From an uncultured Rhodobiaceae bacterium (GTDB lineage: Bacteria > Pseudomonadota > Alphaproteobacteria > Rhizobiales > TMED25), in contig CAJWPC010000001.1 in NCBI GenBank assembly GCA_913045225.1, positions 205,128 through 269,127 of the forward strand: a stretch of 64,000 bases of DNA. The letters run 5' to 3'. Made by a program: the position numbers and the translations under genes. This document shows, one piece after another, positions 40,090 to 50,737 of this stretch. The notes below the pieces were generated by a model. That model saw nothing but the letters and a program-made list of their open reading frames with translations. It searched no databases and was not told the origin of the DNA. The number at the start of each line of letters is the position of its first letter. Position 1 is the first letter of the stretch.

Positions 40090-40509
40090 ATGTTACAACC
40101 AAAAAAGACTAAATTTAGAAAAATGCATAAAGGCAGGATTAGCGGTAACGCTAAAGGAGGATTTGCATTGAATTTTGGTTCGTATGGTCTTAAATCTCTC
40201 GAGCCTTCTAGGGTAACGGCAAGGCAAATTGAGGCTGCGAGAAGGGCAATGACGAGACACATGAAAAGAGCTGGAAGAGTTTGGATAAGGATTTTTCCTG
40301 ATGTTCCTGTATCCAAAAAACCCACTGAAGTTAGAATGGGTAAGGGTAAAGGTTCTGTAGAATTTTGGGCAGCAAAAGTAAAGCCAGGAAGAATGATGTT
40401 TGAAATTGATGGCGTACCACTTGATGTTGCAAGAGAAGCATTATCACTTGCCGCTGCAAAGCTACCGGTCAAGTGTAAGTTTGTTTCTAGATTAGGCGAT
40501 ACAAATTAG
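40090..40509 (+). CDS. rplP: 50S ribosomal protein L16
   Basis: 139 residues starting [37 protein letters not shown] and [26 protein letters not shown] contact the A-site tRNA elbow. Normal length. Confidence 0.96.
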   Translation: MLQPKKTKFRKMHKGRISGNAKGGFALNFGSYGLKSLEPSRVTARQIEAARRAMTRHMKRAGRVWIRIFPDVPVSKKPTEVRMGKGKGSVEFWAAKVKPGRMMFEIDGVPLDVAREALSLAAAKLPVKCKFVSRLGDTN

Positions 40510-40520
40510 GAATGTAAGCA

Positions 40521-40724
40521 ATGAAAACAATTGAAATTAGAGAGTTATCAGCAGATCAAATTAGTGACGAACTAATTAAATACAAGAGAGAGCAACTCAA
40601 CCTTCGCTTTCAAAGATCTAGTGGTCAACTTGATAATACTGCAAGAGTTAAAGAGGTAAGAAGAACAATTGCCAAACTTAAAACAATTCAAAATGAAAAA
40701 AATAAATTACAGGAGAAGAAATAA
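40521..40724 (+). CDS. rpmC: 50S ribosomal protein L29
   Basis: 67 residues, two antiparallel helices: [26 protein letters not shown] and [19 protein letters not shown]. It sits at the tunnel exit beside L23. Stop and rpsQ start share a base (TAATG). Confidence 0.94.
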   Translation: MKTIEIRELSADQISDELIKYKREQLNLRFQRSSGQLDNTARVKEVRRTIAKLKTIQNEKNKLQEKK

Positions 40725-40948
40725 TGCCAAAGAGAATACTCTCAGGTGTTGTAGAAAATAATAGCCAAGATAAGACAGTTGTTGTGCGTGTTGAACGTCG
40801 ATTTATTGATCCCTTATTGAAGAAAACTGTAAGAAGGTCAAAAAAATATCATGCTCATGATGAGGAAAATAAACATAACATAGGTGATGAGGTTCGGATT
40901 CAAGAATCAAAGCCATATTCAAAGTTAAAAAAATGGATAGTCATATAG
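40724..40948 (+). CDS. rpsQ: 30S ribosomal protein S17
   Basis: 74 residues, OB fold: [21 protein letters not shown] and [21 protein letters not shown]. Binds 16S rRNA helices 7 and 11 early in assembly. Confidence 0.95.
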   Translation: MPKRILSGVVENNSQDKTVVVRVERRFIDPLLKKTVRRSKKYHAHDEENKHNIGDEVRIQESKPYSKLKKWIVI

Positions 40949-40970
40949 AAATCAGAAGGAATAGAAACCA

Positions 40971-41339
40971 ATGATACAGATGCAATCAAATCTTAGCGTG
41001 GCTGATAACTCTGGCGCAAAAAGGGTGCAGTGTATCAAAGTCTTGGGTGGATCAAAAAGAAAAACGGCACACATTGGTGATACAATCGTGGTAACTGTCA
41101 AAGAAGCTATACCTCGTGGGAGAGTTAAAAAGGGGGACGTCTTAAAGGCTGTTATTGTAAGGACGGCCAAAGGAATATTAAGAAATGACGGTACTGCAAT
41201 AAGATTCGATGGTAACGCGGCTGTATTAATAAATAACCAAGGCGAGCCAATTGGAACTAGAATATTTGGGCCGATAACTCGTGAGCTTAGAGCAAAAAAT
41301 CATATGAAGATAATTTCATTAGCACCGGAGGTACTATAG
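40971..41339 (+). CDS. rplN: 50S ribosomal protein L14
   Basis: 122 residues beginning [27 protein letters not shown], with [13 protein letters not shown] near the end. It lies at the subunit interface and is the RsfS target. rplX starts on the next base after the stop. Confidence 0.97.
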   Translation: MIQMQSNLSVADNSGAKRVQCIKVLGGSKRKTAHIGDTIVVTVKEAIPRGRVKKGDVLKAVIVRTAKGILRNDGTAIRFDGNAAVLINNQGEPIGTRIFGPITRELRAKNHMKIISLAPEVL

Positions 41340-41660
41340 ATGGCGGCAAAGATTAGGAAAGGTGACAGCGTTATAGTATTAACGGGAAAAGATAAGGGTA
41401 AGACTGGGACTGTTTTAACTGTATTTCCTGATGAAAATAAGCTAATTGTGCAAGGGGTGAGTATTAAGAAAAAACATCAAAAACAAACACAAACGCAACA
41501 GGCTGGCATAATAGAAAAAGAAGGTAAAATACACATCTCAAACGTTGCTATTCTTGAGCCGAGTCAATCTAAAAAATCAAAAATTGGTTTCAAATTTTTG
41601 AAAGATGGTAAGAAAGTAAGATTTTACAAAAGTAATAGTGAGGTCATAGATGACAAATAG
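41340..41660 (+). CDS. rplX: 50S ribosomal protein L24
   Basis: 106 residues. KOW motif [23 protein letters not shown] near the N-terminus. Assembly initiator of the 50S subunit. It overlaps rplE by 11 bases. Confidence 0.95.
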   Translation: MAAKIRKGDSVIVLTGKDKGKTGTVLTVFPDENKLIVQGVSIKKKHQKQTQTQQAGIIEKEGKIHISNVAILEPSQSKKSKIGFKFLKDGKKVRFYKSNSEVIDDK

Positions 41661-42204
41661 TTATATCCCTCGAATGAGAACACATTATCAAGATGTAGTA
41701 ATTAAGAATCTAAATGAACGATTCAACTACACAAATGCAATGCAGGTACCAAAGCTTGATAAAATAGTCATAAACATGGGCCTGGGTGACGCTGTTTCTG
41801 ACTCAAAAAAAGCTGATATTGCAATTGATGCGTTGGGTTTAATTGCCGGCCAAAAGCCAGTATTTACCAAAGCAAAAAAATCCATTGCTAATTTTAAGCT
41901 TCGTGAGGGCATGGTTATTGGTACAAAGGTTACGCTTCGTAAATCACGAATGTATGAATTTATTGATCGACTAATTACTATTGCGTTGCCTCGCGTTAGA
42001 GATTTTCGAGGAATTAGCTCAAAGAGTTTTGATGGTAATGGAAACTACGCAATGGGAATTAAAGAGCATATAGTGTTTCCTGAAATTAATTATGACAAAG
42101 TCGATGTCATTAGAGGGATGGATATCATAATTTGTACAACAGCAAATTCAGATGAAGAGGCAAAAGTTCTACTTGAAGGGTTTAACTTTCCCTTCAGGAA
42201 TTAA
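41650..42204 (+). CDS. rplE: 50S ribosomal protein L5
   Basis: 184 residues. Seen: [39 protein letters not shown] and the [23 protein letters not shown] loop. It binds 5S rRNA and contacts P-site tRNA. Starts inside the end of rplX. Confidence 0.97.
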   Translation: MTNSYIPRMRTHYQDVVIKNLNERFNYTNAMQVPKLDKIVINMGLGDAVSDSKKADIAIDALGLIAGQKPVFTKAKKSIANFKLREGMVIGTKVTLRKSRMYEFIDRLITIALPRVRDFRGISSKSFDGNGNYAMGIKEHIVFPEINYDKVDVIRGMDIIICTTANSDEEAKVLLEGFNFPFRN

Positions 42205-42218
42205 TAATAGGAGTCTAA

Positions 42219-42524
42219 ATGTCAAAAGTCAGTATAACAGAGCGAAATAATAAAAGATGGAAAATGAATAAAAAGTTTTCATCAAAAAGAAATAAACTAA
42301 AGGACTTAACAAAAAATAAAGCCTTAACAATGGAAGAGAGATTTCAAGCTACAGTTAAACTTGCAAAGCTACCAAGAAATTCAGCCTCCATTAGATATAG
42401 AAATAGATGCGCAATAACTGGAAGACCCAGAGGTTACTACAGAAAACTTGGTGTATCAAGAATTGCAGTAAGAGATTTGACAGCGGAAAGTCAAATACCG
42501 GGTATGATTAAATCAAGTTGGTGA
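42219..42524 (+). CDS. rpsN: 30S ribosomal protein S14 (zinc-free form)
   Basis: 101 residues, the long form without the CxxC...CxxC zinc ribbon. NRCAITGRPRGYYRKLGVSRIAVRDL is characteristic. AGGAG ribosome-binding site upstream. Confidence 0.96.
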   Translation: MSKVSITERNNKRWKMNKKFSSKRNKLKDLTKNKALTMEERFQATVKLAKLPRNSASIRYRNRCAITGRPRGYYRKLGVSRIAVRDLTAESQIPGMIKSSW

Positions 42525-42533
42525 GGTGTTAAA

Positions 42534-42929
42534 ATGATGACAGATCCACTAGCAGATATGCTAACAAGAATAAGGAATGCTCTATTAAGGGGTAAGCCTA
42601 CTGTAATAACTCCCGCTTCAAAATTGAGGGAAAACGTCTTATCAGTTTTGCAAGATGAAGGATATATTCGTGGCTTCATGAAATTAGAAATCGAAGGTGA
42701 ATTCCCAATGTTTGAAATTGAATTGAAGTATCATGAAGGTGACCCGGTAATAAAGAAACTAGAGAGGGTATCAAAGCCTGGAAGAAGAGTGTATTCCTCT
42801 GTATCAGAATTACCACGCGTTTTTAATGGGCTGGGTGTTTCAATTCTATCTACTTCAAAAGGCGTAATGTCAGATGTTAATGCACGTGAAGCAAATGTTG
42901 GAGGGGAAATACTCTGTAAAGTATTTTAA
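42534..42929 (+). CDS. rpsH: 30S ribosomal protein S8
   Basis: 131 residues starting with two tandem ATG codons (42534 and 42537) behind GAGGTG; either could initiate. [19 protein letters not shown] and [32 protein letters not shown] are conserved. In E. coli it represses the spc operon. Confidence 0.96.
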   Translation: MMTDPLADMLTRIRNALLRGKPTVITPASKLRENVLSVLQDEGYIRGFMKLEIEGEFPMFEIELKYHEGDPVIKKLERVSKPGRRVYSSVSELPRVFNGLGVSILSTSKGVMSDVNAREANVGGEILCKVF

Positions 42930-42940
42930 TTAGGTAAAGT

Positions 42941-43474
42941 ATGTCAAGAATTGGAAAAAAATCAATCAATATACCAGATAATGTGAAAGCAAGTATTGCT
43001 GATGGAGTTATAACGGTTACCGGTCCAAAGGGTGAGTTATCTGCGGAATTATCAGAAGATATTTTGGTGGAAATTAGTGATACTGAAATAAGTGTTATGC
43101 CCAAGAATCTTGAAAAGAAAGCAAGGTCATTTTGGGGCCTGTCAAGAACCATAGTAAGTAATTTAGTTGCAGGCGTATCTGAGGGATTCTCGAAAACTCT
43201 CGAAATCCAAGGTGTTGGTTATCGGGCACAAATGCAGGGTAATGTACTACAGCTTGCGCTTGGGTTTAGCCATGAGGTAAAATATGATGTACCCGAAGGG
43301 ATAGATATAAAATGTTTAAAGCCAACCGAGATACAGATTGATGGTATAGACAAGCAGAAGGTTGGTCAGGCTGCAGCTGAAATTCGAAGGTTTAGGCCTC
43401 CAGAGCCTTATAAAGGTAAGGGTATTAGATACAAAGATGAGTATGTATTCAGAAAAGAAGGAAAGAAAAAGTAG
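42941..43474 (+). CDS. rplF: 50S ribosomal protein L6
   Basis: 177 residues, two L6 repeats. The C-terminal EIRRFRPPEPYKGKGIRYKDEYV binds near the sarcin-ricin loop. Standard length and position. Confidence 0.97.
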   Translation: MSRIGKKSINIPDNVKASIADGVITVTGPKGELSAELSEDILVEISDTEISVMPKNLEKKARSFWGLSRTIVSNLVAGVSEGFSKTLEIQGVGYRAQMQGNVLQLALGFSHEVKYDVPEGIDIKCLKPTEIQIDGIDKQKVGQAAAEIRRFRPPEPYKGKGIRYKDEYVFRKEGKKK

Positions 43475-43482
43475 AGTAAAGA

Positions 43483-43836
43483 ATGACCGATATGAATAGT
43501 AAAATTAAAAGGAAGTTGAGAGTCCGTAGGGCTCTAAAGAAAAATAAAGACCAAAGACCGAGGCTAAGTGTTTTCAGGTCATCAAAGAATATTTATGCTC
43601 AAATTATCAATGATATCGAAGGCAAAACTTTGGCTTCTGCATCAACTCTAGAAAAAGATCAAAAAAAATTTAGCGGATCAGATATTAAAGCTGCGGAGAA
43701 AATTGGTCAGTTAATTGCTGAACGGGCTAAAAAAGTTGGTATCGATAAGGTTATTTTTGATAGAAGCGGCTATTTATATCATGGCAGAGTGAAAGCGCTT
43801 GCTGAGAAAGCAAGAGAAAATGGATTACAATTTTAA
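43483..43836 (+). CDS. rplR: 50S ribosomal protein L18
   Basis: 117 residues. [30 protein letters not shown] and the C-terminal [26 protein letters not shown] ending define the 5S rRNA-binding protein. Confidence 0.96.
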   Translation: MTDMNSKIKRKLRVRRALKKNKDQRPRLSVFRSSKNIYAQIINDIEGKTLASASTLEKDQKKFSGSDIKAAEKIGQLIAERAKKVGIDKVIFDRSGYLYHGRVKALAEKARENGLQF

Positions 43837-43847
43837 GGAATCAGGAT

Positions 43848-44399
43848 ATGGCAAGGACTCCAGTTAAAACAAAAGAAGAAAATAACGATTTTATCGATCG
43901 ACTCGTCCACATTAATCGAGTTGCAAAAGTTGTCAAGGGTGGGCGACGATTTGGATTTGCTGCGCTGGTTGTGGTCGGAGACCAGAAAGGAAAAGTTGGT
44001 TTTGGCCACGGGAAGGCAAAAGAAGTTCCTGAAGCAATAAAAAAAGCAACTGATGATGCAAAGAGAGAAATGATCAAAGTGCCTCTTAGAGATGGTAGAA
44101 CTTTACATCATGATGTTTATGGACATCACGGTGCTGGAAAGGTTTTGCTTAGATCCGCACCATCTGGTACTGGTATAATTGCTGGAGGGCCAATGCGGGC
44201 TATCTTTGAAGCTGTCGGAGTGCAAGATGTAGTTGCAAAATCACAGGGAACAGCAAACCCATATAATATGGTGCGCGCAACATTTAATGCTCTAAAAAGT
44301 GAACAGAGCCCTCGTATGGTAGCTGCCAGAAGGGGTATGAAAGTCAGCAATCTTGTATCAAGAAGAAAAGAGTTAGCAATAGAAATAGATGATAGGTAA
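43848..44399 (+). CDS. rpsE: 30S ribosomal protein S5
   Basis: 183 residues. N-terminal dsRBD-like domain with [44 protein letters not shown] in the second domain. It lies at the mRNA entry channel and influences fidelity. rpmD follows after 3 bases. Confidence 0.97.
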   Translation: MARTPVKTKEENNDFIDRLVHINRVAKVVKGGRRFGFAALVVVGDQKGKVGFGHGKAKEVPEAIKKATDDAKREMIKVPLRDGRTLHHDVYGHHGAGKVLLRSAPSGTGIIAGGPMRAIFEAVGVQDVVAKSQGTANPYNMVRATFNALKSEQSPRMVAARRGMKVSNLVSRRKELAIEIDDR

Positions 44400-44402
44400 G
44401 AA

Positions 44403-44591
44403 ATGTCAACATCAAAAAAAACAATTACTGTAAAACAAATTGCGAGCTCAATTGGCAGGAAATTTGATCAAAAGCAAACACTCATTGGTCTTGGTTTAAA
44501 CAAAATTGGTAGAATAAGAGAGCTTGAGGACACCCCATCGATAAGAGGTATGGTGCGAAAAGTCAGTCACCTCGTAGAAATTATAGAATAG
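44403..44591 (+). CDS. rpmD: 50S ribosomal protein L30
   Basis: 62 residues. [25 protein letters not shown] and [13 protein letters not shown] match L30. Small, encoded between rpsE and rplO as in other proteobacteria. Confidence 0.94.
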   Translation: MSTSKKTITVKQIASSIGRKFDQKQTLIGLGLNKIGRIRELEDTPSIRGMVRKVSHLVEIIE

Positions 44592-44601
44592 GAATAATTT
44601 G

Positions 44602-45072
44602 ATGAAATTAAATGAATTATCAGATTTAGTTGGCGCAAAAAAGAATAGGAAGCGAGTTGGTCGAGGTATCGGTTCAGGCACCGGCAAAACGTCAGGGCGT
44701 GGCGTAAAAGGACAAAAGTCTCGTTCTGGTGTCGCGATAAAAGGATTTGAAGGTGGTCAAATGCCACTTCACAGAAGGCTTCCAAAGCGTGGTTTTAATA
44801 ATTTATTTTCAAAGAAATATAATGTCTTTAATCTGGATAGAATTCAGTATTTCATTGACAATGGTAAGATAGACGCAAAGCAAATCATAAATATAGATAC
44901 TTTACTTGAGGCAAAGTTGATTAAGTCTGAGCGTGACGGATTAAAAATACTTGGAAGGGGTAAACTAACATCCAAAGTTGAGCTTGAGGTGTCAGGGGCC
45001 TCAGAGAAAGCAGTTAAGCTCGTTGAAAAAGCCGGTGGTAAAGTAACTGTGCTTGGTGCTGCAAAAAACTAA
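44602..45072 (+). CDS. rplO: 50S ribosomal protein L15
   Basis: 156 residues from ATG 44602; a TTG one codon earlier is an unlikely start. The glycine/arginine-rich [25 protein letters not shown] is typical, as is [16 protein letters not shown] late-assembly 50S protein. secY follows. Confidence 0.96.
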   Translation: MKLNELSDLVGAKKNRKRVGRGIGSGTGKTSGRGVKGQKSRSGVAIKGFEGGQMPLHRRLPKRGFNNLFSKKYNVFNLDRIQYFIDNGKIDAKQIINIDTLLEAKLIKSERDGLKILGRGKLTSKVELEVSGASEKAVKLVEKAGGKVTVLGAAKN

Positions 45073-45102
45073 GGTTTGTTTAAATTTACAGAATGGTGAC
45101 TC

Positions 45103-46434
45103 ATGGCATCTGCGGCTGAACAGCTTGCTTCAAATATAAATTTTTCAACTTTCGGTAAAGCCAAAGATCTGCAAGGGCGAATATTATTCACACTTGGGGC
45201 TCTTTTAATATACAGACTCGGAACCTTTATTCCGCTGCCAGGAATTAATACATCCGCTTTAAATGAGTTATTTCAGCAAAATCAAAGCGGTATACTTGGC
45301 ATGTTTGACATGTTTGCTGGCGGTGCTGTTGGTAGAATGGCAATTTTTGCTTTGAATATTATGCCATATATATCCGCGGCAATTATTATGCAGCTATTGG
45401 TTGCAGTCTCGCCAGTTCTGGGGCAACTGAAAAAAGAGGGTGAACGAGGCAGAAAGCAAATCAATCAATATACAAGATATGGAACGGTATTTCTTGCCGC
45501 ACTGCAAGCTTGGGGTATTTCAATAGGTCTTGAAGGTGCCGGTAATATTGTCATTGATCCCGGACTGTATTTCAGAATGTCTGCTGTAATAACGCTAGTT
45601 GGTGGTGTTGTATTTTTGATGTGGATCGGCGAGCAGGTTACGGCACGTGGTATTGGTAATGGTATTTCACTCATTATATTTGCGGGTATTGTTGCTGAGC
45701 TTCCATCCGCTCTGGTTAATACGCTTGAGTTAGGGCGACAAGGAGCACTATCAACTTGGTTAATTTTGGGTGTTTTGGTTTTGGCAATAATTGTCATTGT
45801 GACAATTGTCTATGTAGAAAGGGCTCAAAGGAAGCTAGTGGTTCAGTACCCAAGGAGACAACAAGGAAATAAGGTGTTTGAGGGTGATAGCTCACATTTA
45901 CCACTAAAAGTCAATACTGCAGGGGTAATTCCTCCAATCTTTGCTTCTTCATTGCTGTTACTTCCAATGACTGTTGCCAATTTCTCTACTGGTCAAGGAC
46001 CGGATTGGATTAATTTTTTAAGTTCTTTTTTGGGCAGGGGACAACCTTTATACTTATTGTTTTATATTTCTTTAATCGTATTTTTTGCTTTCTTCTATAC
46101 AGCGATTGTCTTTAATCCTGCTGACACAGCTGATAACCTGAAGAAACAGGGTGGATTTATTCCTGGAATAAGACCCGGAGAGAAAACAGCTGAATATATA
46201 GATTATGTACTAACCAGAATTACATGTTTTGGCGCAGCATACTTGGCTGCGATATGTATATTACCTGAGATATTGATATCTTATGCAGCAATACCATTTT
46301 ATTTTGGCGGAACATCATTACTTATTGTTGTTAATGTGACTATGGATACTGTTTCACAGGTTCAAAGCCACCTTCTAGCGCATCAATATGAAGGGCTAAT
46401 AAGGAAATCTAATTTAAGAGGAAGACGGCGATGA
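45103..46434 (+). CDS. secY: Preprotein translocase subunit SecY
   Basis: 443 residues with ten transmembrane helices. The first (GRILFTLGALLIYRLGTFIPLPGIN), the plug region, and the C5 cytoplasmic loop with RGRGIG-like and GFIPGIRPGEKTAEYI segments are typical. It forms the protein-conducting channel with the SecE encoded at 21022. It overlaps adk by 4 bases (ATGA). Confidence 0.97.
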   Translation: MASAAEQLASNINFSTFGKAKDLQGRILFTLGALLIYRLGTFIPLPGINTSALNELFQQNQSGILGMFDMFAGGAVGRMAIFALNIMPYISAAIIMQLLVAVSPVLGQLKKEGERGRKQINQYTRYGTVFLAALQAWGISIGLEGAGNIVIDPGLYFRMSAVITLVGGVVFLMWIGEQVTARGIGNGISLIIFAGIVAELPSALVNTLELGRQGALSTWLILGVLVLAIIVIVTIVYVERAQRKLVVQYPRRQQGNKVFEGDSSHLPLKVNTAGVIPPIFASSLLLLPMTVANFSTGQGPDWINFLSSFLGRGQPLYLLFYISLIVFFAFFYTAIVFNPADTADNLKKQGGFIPGIRPGEKTAEYIDYVLTRITCFGAAYLAAICILPEILISYAAIPFYFGGTSLLIVVNVTMDTVSQVQSHLLAHQYEGLIRKSNLRGRRR

Positions 46435-47006
46435 ACCTCATCTTATTAGGCCCCCCTGGTTGCGGTAAGGGTACGCAAGCAGTAAACCTTGTTAAGAAAT
46501 ATGATTATTATCAGCTTTCAACCGGTGATATGCTTAGGGAAGCTGTTGCAAATGAGACACAAACTGGAAAAATTGTAAAGGATGTCTTGGCAAGCGGAAA
46601 ACTAGTTGATGATGAGTTAATCATCAAGATAATGGAGGAAAAATTAATTGCGACAAAATCAAAGCCAGGACGAATATTTGACGGCTTTCCAAGGACACTA
46701 ATTCAAGCGAATGAACTTGAAGGCTTATTAAAGCGTTACCAAATGAAACTTGACTTAGTAATTGAATTGGTGGTTGACCAGCATTCTCTTTTGGAGAGGA
46801 TCCTGAAAAGAGCAAAAGAGAGTGAAGAGAAAAGAGATGATGATAATTCAGTTATTGTGAAAAAAAGATTAGAGGTATATAACAAGGAAACAAAGCCAAT
46901 AGTTGATTTTTATAGCTCTAAATATAATTTAAACAAAATCGACGGTATGCAGAGCATTCAGGAGGTAAGTAATACAATCGAAAATTTGATTGAAAACAAA
47001 CATTAA
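46431..47006 (+). CDS. adk: Adenylate kinase
   Basis: 191 residues, the short form without the zinc-type LID insert. Walker A GPPGCGKGTQ (7-16), AMP-binding LSTGDMLREAV and DGFPRTLIQA are intact. It converts ATP + AMP to 2 ADP. It ends the spc block and is followed by a hairpin and a promoter for the alpha operon. Confidence 0.95.
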   Translation: MNLILLGPPGCGKGTQAVNLVKKYDYYQLSTGDMLREAVANETQTGKIVKDVLASGKLVDDELIIKIMEEKLIATKSKPGRIFDGFPRTLIQANELEGLLKRYQMKLDLVIELVVDQHSLLERILKRAKESEEKRDDDNSVIVKKRLEVYNKETKPIVDFYSSKYNLNKIDGMQSIQEVSNTIENLIENKH

Positions 47007-47015
47007 TTAACCAGA

Positions 47016-47043
47016 TATTATCAAACGATTATGTTTGATAATA
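47016..47043 (+). terminator. Hairpin after adk (partial terminator or processing site)
   Basis: A perfect 11-bp AT-rich stem, TATTATCAAAC/GTTTGATAATA, with loop GATTAT. No U run follows, so it is not a canonical terminator; it may slow read-through or protect the 3' end. Its 3' arm contains the -35 of the next promoter. Confidence 0.4.
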
Positions 47044-47063
47044 CTAATAATTGTTGGTATAAC
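47035..47063 (+). promoter_or_regulatory. Promoter of the rpsM-rpsK-rpoA-rplQ operon
   Basis: TTGATA (47035-47040) and TATAAC (47058-47063) with a 17-base spacer. Predicted start near 47070, about 50 bases before rpsM. The -35 is inside the 3' arm of the hairpin at 47016-47043. Confidence 0.55.
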
Positions 47064-47119
47064 ACAAATATATTAAGCTAGACTTTTTTATCCAACAAAT
47101 TGACATAAGGAGAAGTAAA

Positions 47120-47488
47120 TTGGCAAGGATTGCAGGAGTTAACATTCCAACCAATAAGAGAGTAGAAATAGCACTGCGCTCAATACATGGTATTGGGCCG
47201 ATTAAAGCTAGGGAAATTTGTGAAAAGGTAAAAATAGAAAATACAAAGAGGGTCAATCAACTCTCTGATTCTGAGGTCATTGCTATTCGTGAAGCAATTG
47301 ATAGTGATTATCTAGTCGAAGGGGATCTAAGGCGTGAAGTAGCAATGAATATTAAAGGTATGATGGATTTGGGCTGTTATAGAGGTCTAAGGCATAGAAG
47401 AGGATTACCTGTGCGAGGTCAGAGAACTTCCACAAATGCACGAACTAGAAAAGGTCCCGCAAAACCTATAGCTGGTAAAAAGAAATAG
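47120..47488 (+). CDS. rpsM: 30S ribosomal protein S13 (TTG start)
   Basis: 122 residues. The protein must begin [14 protein letters not shown], which places the start on TTG at 47120 behind ATAAGGAGAAG; this is a real non-ATG start. The basic tail [22 protein letters not shown] contacts the P-site tRNA. Confidence 0.96.
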   Translation: MARIAGVNIPTNKRVEIALRSIHGIGPIKAREICEKVKIENTKRVNQLSDSEVIAIREAIDSDYLVEGDLRREVAMNIKGMMDLGCYRGLRHRRGLPVRGQRTSTNARTRKGPAKPIAGKKK

Positions 47489-47498
47489 CGAGAACTAA

Positions 47499-47888
47499 AT
47501 GGTCAAAGATAAAACAAGAGTAAAGAGAAGAGAGAAAAAGAATATTACATCGGGTATTGCCTTCGTTAATGCTACATATAACAACACAATGATAACAATT
47601 ACGGATGCTCAAGGAAATGCAATTTCATGGTCATCTGCCGGTGGGATGGGTTTTAAAGGTTCACGTAAATCAACTCCATACGCGGCACAAGTTGCAGCTG
47701 AAGATGCGGCAAGGAAAGCAATGGAGCATGGGATGAAAACAATTGAAGTAATGGTAAAAGGACCCGGTACTGGTCGAGAGTCAGCACTCAGAGCTCTACA
47801 ATCAACTGGCTTTACCATAACGTCTATAAAGGATGTCACTCCAATACCCCATAATGGCTGTAGGCCACCAAAAAGGCGTCGTGTATAG
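47499..47888 (+). CDS. rpsK: 30S ribosomal protein S11
   Basis: 129 residues. [26 protein letters not shown] and the C-terminal [18 protein letters not shown] are conserved. Platform protein near the mRNA exit. Confidence 0.97.
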   Translation: MVKDKTRVKRREKKNITSGIAFVNATYNNTMITITDAQGNAISWSSAGGMGFKGSRKSTPYAAQVAAEDAARKAMEHGMKTIEVMVKGPGTGRESALRALQSTGFTITSIKDVTPIPHNGCRPPKRRRV

Positions 47889-47942
47889 GATTAAAGGTAG
47901 ATTTTCTAAATAAATTTTAAAAAAAGATCAAAGAGGTAAGTT

Positions 47943-48959
47943 GTGATAGAAAAAAACTGGCAGGAACTTATAAAGCCAAATAAAATAGAAATAAAGGAAG
48001 ATAACTCTGGTAAGAATGTCTCAAGACTCACCGTAGAGCCACTTGAGAAAGGATTCGGGCTAACAATAGGTAATTCTTTGCGTAGAATCCTATTATCCTC
48101 ATTGCAGGGTAGCGCAATCACTTCCGTCAAAATTGATGGAGTTTTACATGAATTTTCAGCAATTTCAGGAGTTAGAGAGGACGTAACCGACATAATATTG
48201 AATATTAAAGATGTTGCTCTTAAAATGCATACTGATACAGAGATCAAAATGATCTTAAATAAAACTGGGCCATGTACTGTTGTTGCTGGAGATATTGAGT
48301 CATCCACCGATGTAGAAATACTCAATCCAGAGACTGTCATATGCACACTTGATGACAAGGTTAATGTTCGTATGGAATTCATTGCAAGAACAGGAAGAGG
48401 TTATGTGCCTGCAGAAAAAAACAGGTCAGAAGATGAACCAGTTGGATTGATACCAATAGATAGCTTATTTTCACCTGTGAAGCGTGTCTCCTACGAAATC
48501 GAAAATACACGGGAGGGGCAAATTCTAGACTACGATAAGTTGAATATGACAATTGAAACGGATGGATCTGTCAGGCCTGAAGATGCAGTCGCTTTTGCAG
48601 CACGAATTATGCAAGACCAATTAGATGTCTTCGTTAATTTTGAAGAACCGGTTGCGCCAGTGGTAGAGGATAAAGCGCCTGAGTTAACATTTAATCCCGC
48701 TCTACTGAAGAAGGTTGACGAGTTAGAATTGTCGGTTAGATCTGCGAACTGCCTAAAAAATGATAATATAGTTTATATTGGCGATCTAATACTAAAATCC
48801 GAGTCAGAGATGTTAAGAACACCAAATTTTGGAAGAAAATCCTTGAATGAAATTAAAGAGGTGCTAGCACAGATGGGTCTCCATCTTGGAATGAATATTC
48901 CAAATTGGCCACCTGAAAATATCGATGATCTTGCAAAAAGATATGAGGAAAGCTACTAA
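47943..48959 (+). CDS. rpoA: DNA-directed RNA polymerase subunit alpha
   Basis: 338 residues starting with GTG at 47943 behind AGAGGTAAG. The NTD has [24 protein letters not shown]; the CTD (about 250-320) has two helix-hairpin-helix segments, [19 protein letters not shown] and [16 protein letters not shown], for UP-element and activator contact. Confidence 0.98.
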   Translation: MIEKNWQELIKPNKIEIKEDNSGKNVSRLTVEPLEKGFGLTIGNSLRRILLSSLQGSAITSVKIDGVLHEFSAISGVREDVTDIILNIKDVALKMHTDTEIKMILNKTGPCTVVAGDIESSTDVEILNPETVICTLDDKVNVRMEFIARTGRGYVPAEKNRSEDEPVGLIPIDSLFSPVKRVSYEIENTREGQILDYDKLNMTIETDGSVRPEDAVAFAARIMQDQLDVFVNFEEPVAPVVEDKAPELTFNPALLKKVDELELSVRSANCLKNDNIVYIGDLILKSESEMLRTPNFGRKSLNEIKEVLAQMGLHLGMNIPNWPPENIDDLAKRYEESY

Positions 48960-48983
48960 GCTTATAATCCAAAGGATAGATAA

Positions 48984-49424
48984 ATGCGCCATAATAAAGC
49001 ACAAAGGAAATTGAACAGGACAGCTAGCCATCGGAAAGCTATGTTTTCAAATATGGCTAACGCGCTAATTAAACATGAGCAAATCATGACGACTCTGCCA
49101 AAGGCGAAAGAATTAAGGCCAATTGTTGAGAAATTAGTAACATTGTCAAGAACAAATAGCCTACATGCCAGAAGGCAAGCAATATCGAAACTGCAAGATA
49201 CTGCCATGGTATCTAAACTATTTGACGTGCTCGGCCCAAGGTACGCAGATAGAGCTGGCGGTTACACCCGCATAATCAAAGCTGGCTTCAGATATGGTGA
49301 CTCAGCGCCAATGGCAGTCATTGAATTTATTGACAGAGATAAGGGTGCAAAAGGTCAAGATTCTGGCCCTGTCCAAATCCAAGATATTGAAGAAGAAACC
49401 GAAAATACAAACGCAATTGCATAG
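48984..49424 (+). CDS. rplQ: 50S ribosomal protein L17
   Basis: 146 residues. [27 protein letters not shown] and [24 protein letters not shown] match L17. The last 20 or so residues are an acidic tail ([13 protein letters not shown]). crcB follows after 3 bases. Confidence 0.96.
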   Translation: MRHNKAQRKLNRTASHRKAMFSNMANALIKHEQIMTTLPKAKELRPIVEKLVTLSRTNSLHARRQAISKLQDTAMVSKLFDVLGPRYADRAGGYTRIIKAGFRYGDSAPMAVIEFIDRDKGAKGQDSGPVQIQDIEEETENTNAIA

Positions 49425-49427
49425 GTC

Positions 49428-49799
49428 ATGTTGAAAGTCATATATGTTGGCTTTGGCGGTTTTATTGGCTCAATATTGAGGTATTCTCTGTATTTTTTAA
49501 CGAGCAACATACTTGGATATACAACGCCAGTAGCAACCCTATTTGTGAATATCATTGGATGTTTTTTGATTGGTTGTGCTTATCAGTTATTCAGTGCACA
49601 TCTTGTAGTTTCTGAAAATTTGCGGTTATTTATTATGATTGGCTTGCTCGGAGGTTTTACTACATTTTCAGCATTTTCTATTGATGCGTTTCTTCTATAT
49701 CAAAATAGTGGAAAAATATTAGCTATAGCGTATGCAGTTTTATCTATTACATTATCATTACTGGCAACGCTAGCAGGGGTTTGGTTGATTAAATCGTAA
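49428..49799 (+). CDS. crcB: Fluoride efflux channel CrcB/Fluc
   Basis: 123 residues with four transmembrane helices. GFGGFIGSILRYSLY at the N-terminus (G-x-x-G-A/S-x-x-R-Y) and GLLGGFTTFSAFSIDA in the third helix are the family motifs. It forms a dual-topology dimer that expels fluoride. Immediately downstream of rplQ and upstream of the pseudouridine synthase. Confidence 0.9.
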   Translation: MLKVIYVGFGGFIGSILRYSLYFLTSNILGYTTPVATLFVNIIGCFLIGCAYQLFSAHLVVSENLRLFIMIGLLGGFTTFSAFSIDAFLLYQNSGKILAIAYAVLSITLSLLATLAGVWLIKS

Positions 49800-49816
49800 G
49801 TGCAAAGGTTAATATC

Positions 49817-50737
49817 ATGTATCAAATTGTAAAAAACGACGATAGCGGAGTTAGATTAGACAGATGGCTAAAAGAAAATTTACAAGATATTACTTATGTT
49901 GAGATTCAAAAATTAATCCGAACAGGACAAGTAAGAGTCGATGGGGGACGAAAAAAGCAAAATTATAGGGTAAATTCGGGAGAAAAAGTCAGATTTCCTC
50001 CTAAATTTACGAAGATGAATATCGATATAAACAAAAACATGCCAAAAAATACGGCATTCAGTCTAGAAGAGATCAAGATTTATGAAGATGATAGCTTGAT
50101 TGTAATAAATAAACCATATGGTTTATCTACTCAGGGAGGCACAAAAGTTAAGTATCATATTGATGGATTGTTATCTATAGAAAATGAGAATGACAAGAAT
50201 AATTATAGACTAATTCATAGATTGGATAAATATACAAGTGGTGCTCTAATTGTGGCAAAGAAAAGGGAAAGCGCATCATTTTACACTAAGAAATTCTTTC
50301 GTAAGGAAATAAAAAAAACATATTTAGCGCTAACACGCGGTGTACCTGATATCAAAACAGGCTTGATCAGCTTTCCTATAGAAAAATCAAATTTAAAAAA
50401 AATGTCAAAAAATCAGGATCAATTTCAAGATGCTGTGACCCAATATGAAGTTATCGAAACAACAAAAGATAGAGTATCTCTGATCAGATTAGAGCCTATT
50501 ACTGGTAGAAAGCATCAGATCCGTAGGCATTTAAGCATGTTAAATACTCCAATCATTGGAGATAAAAAATATGGCAATGATGATGCGCCAGAGAATACTG
50601 AAAAGCGATTTTATTTACACGCTTATAAGATAGAGTTTCCCCGCTACAGTGATGGGAAAAATATTTTAATAAAGGCAGAAATTCCTCAATATTTTGAGGA
50701 AGCCATGAGTACTCTCGGGATCCAATTTGATGAATAA
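49817..50737 (+). CDS. RluC/RluD-family 23S rRNA pseudouridine synthase
   Basis: 306 residues. An N-terminal S4 domain (about 10-60: GVRLDRWLKE...GQVRVDGGRKK) is followed by the catalytic domain with H-R-L-D (134-137; D137 the nucleophile) and GRKHQIRRHLS near the C-terminus. In alphaproteobacteria the copy next to crcB and an ATP12 gene is generally RluC-like; specificity is not certain. Its 3' end overlaps the ATP12 gene by 8 bases. Confidence 0.88.
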   Translation: MYQIVKNDDSGVRLDRWLKENLQDITYVEIQKLIRTGQVRVDGGRKKQNYRVNSGEKVRFPPKFTKMNIDINKNMPKNTAFSLEEIKIYEDDSLIVINKPYGLSTQGGTKVKYHIDGLLSIENENDKNNYRLIHRLDKYTSGALIVAKKRESASFYTKKFFRKEIKKTYLALTRGVPDIKTGLISFPIEKSNLKKMSKNQDQFQDAVTQYEVIETTKDRVSLIRLEPITGRKHQIRRHLSMLNTPIIGDKKYGNDDAPENTEKRFYLHAYKIEFPRYSDGKNILIKAEIPQYFEEAMSTLGIQFDE

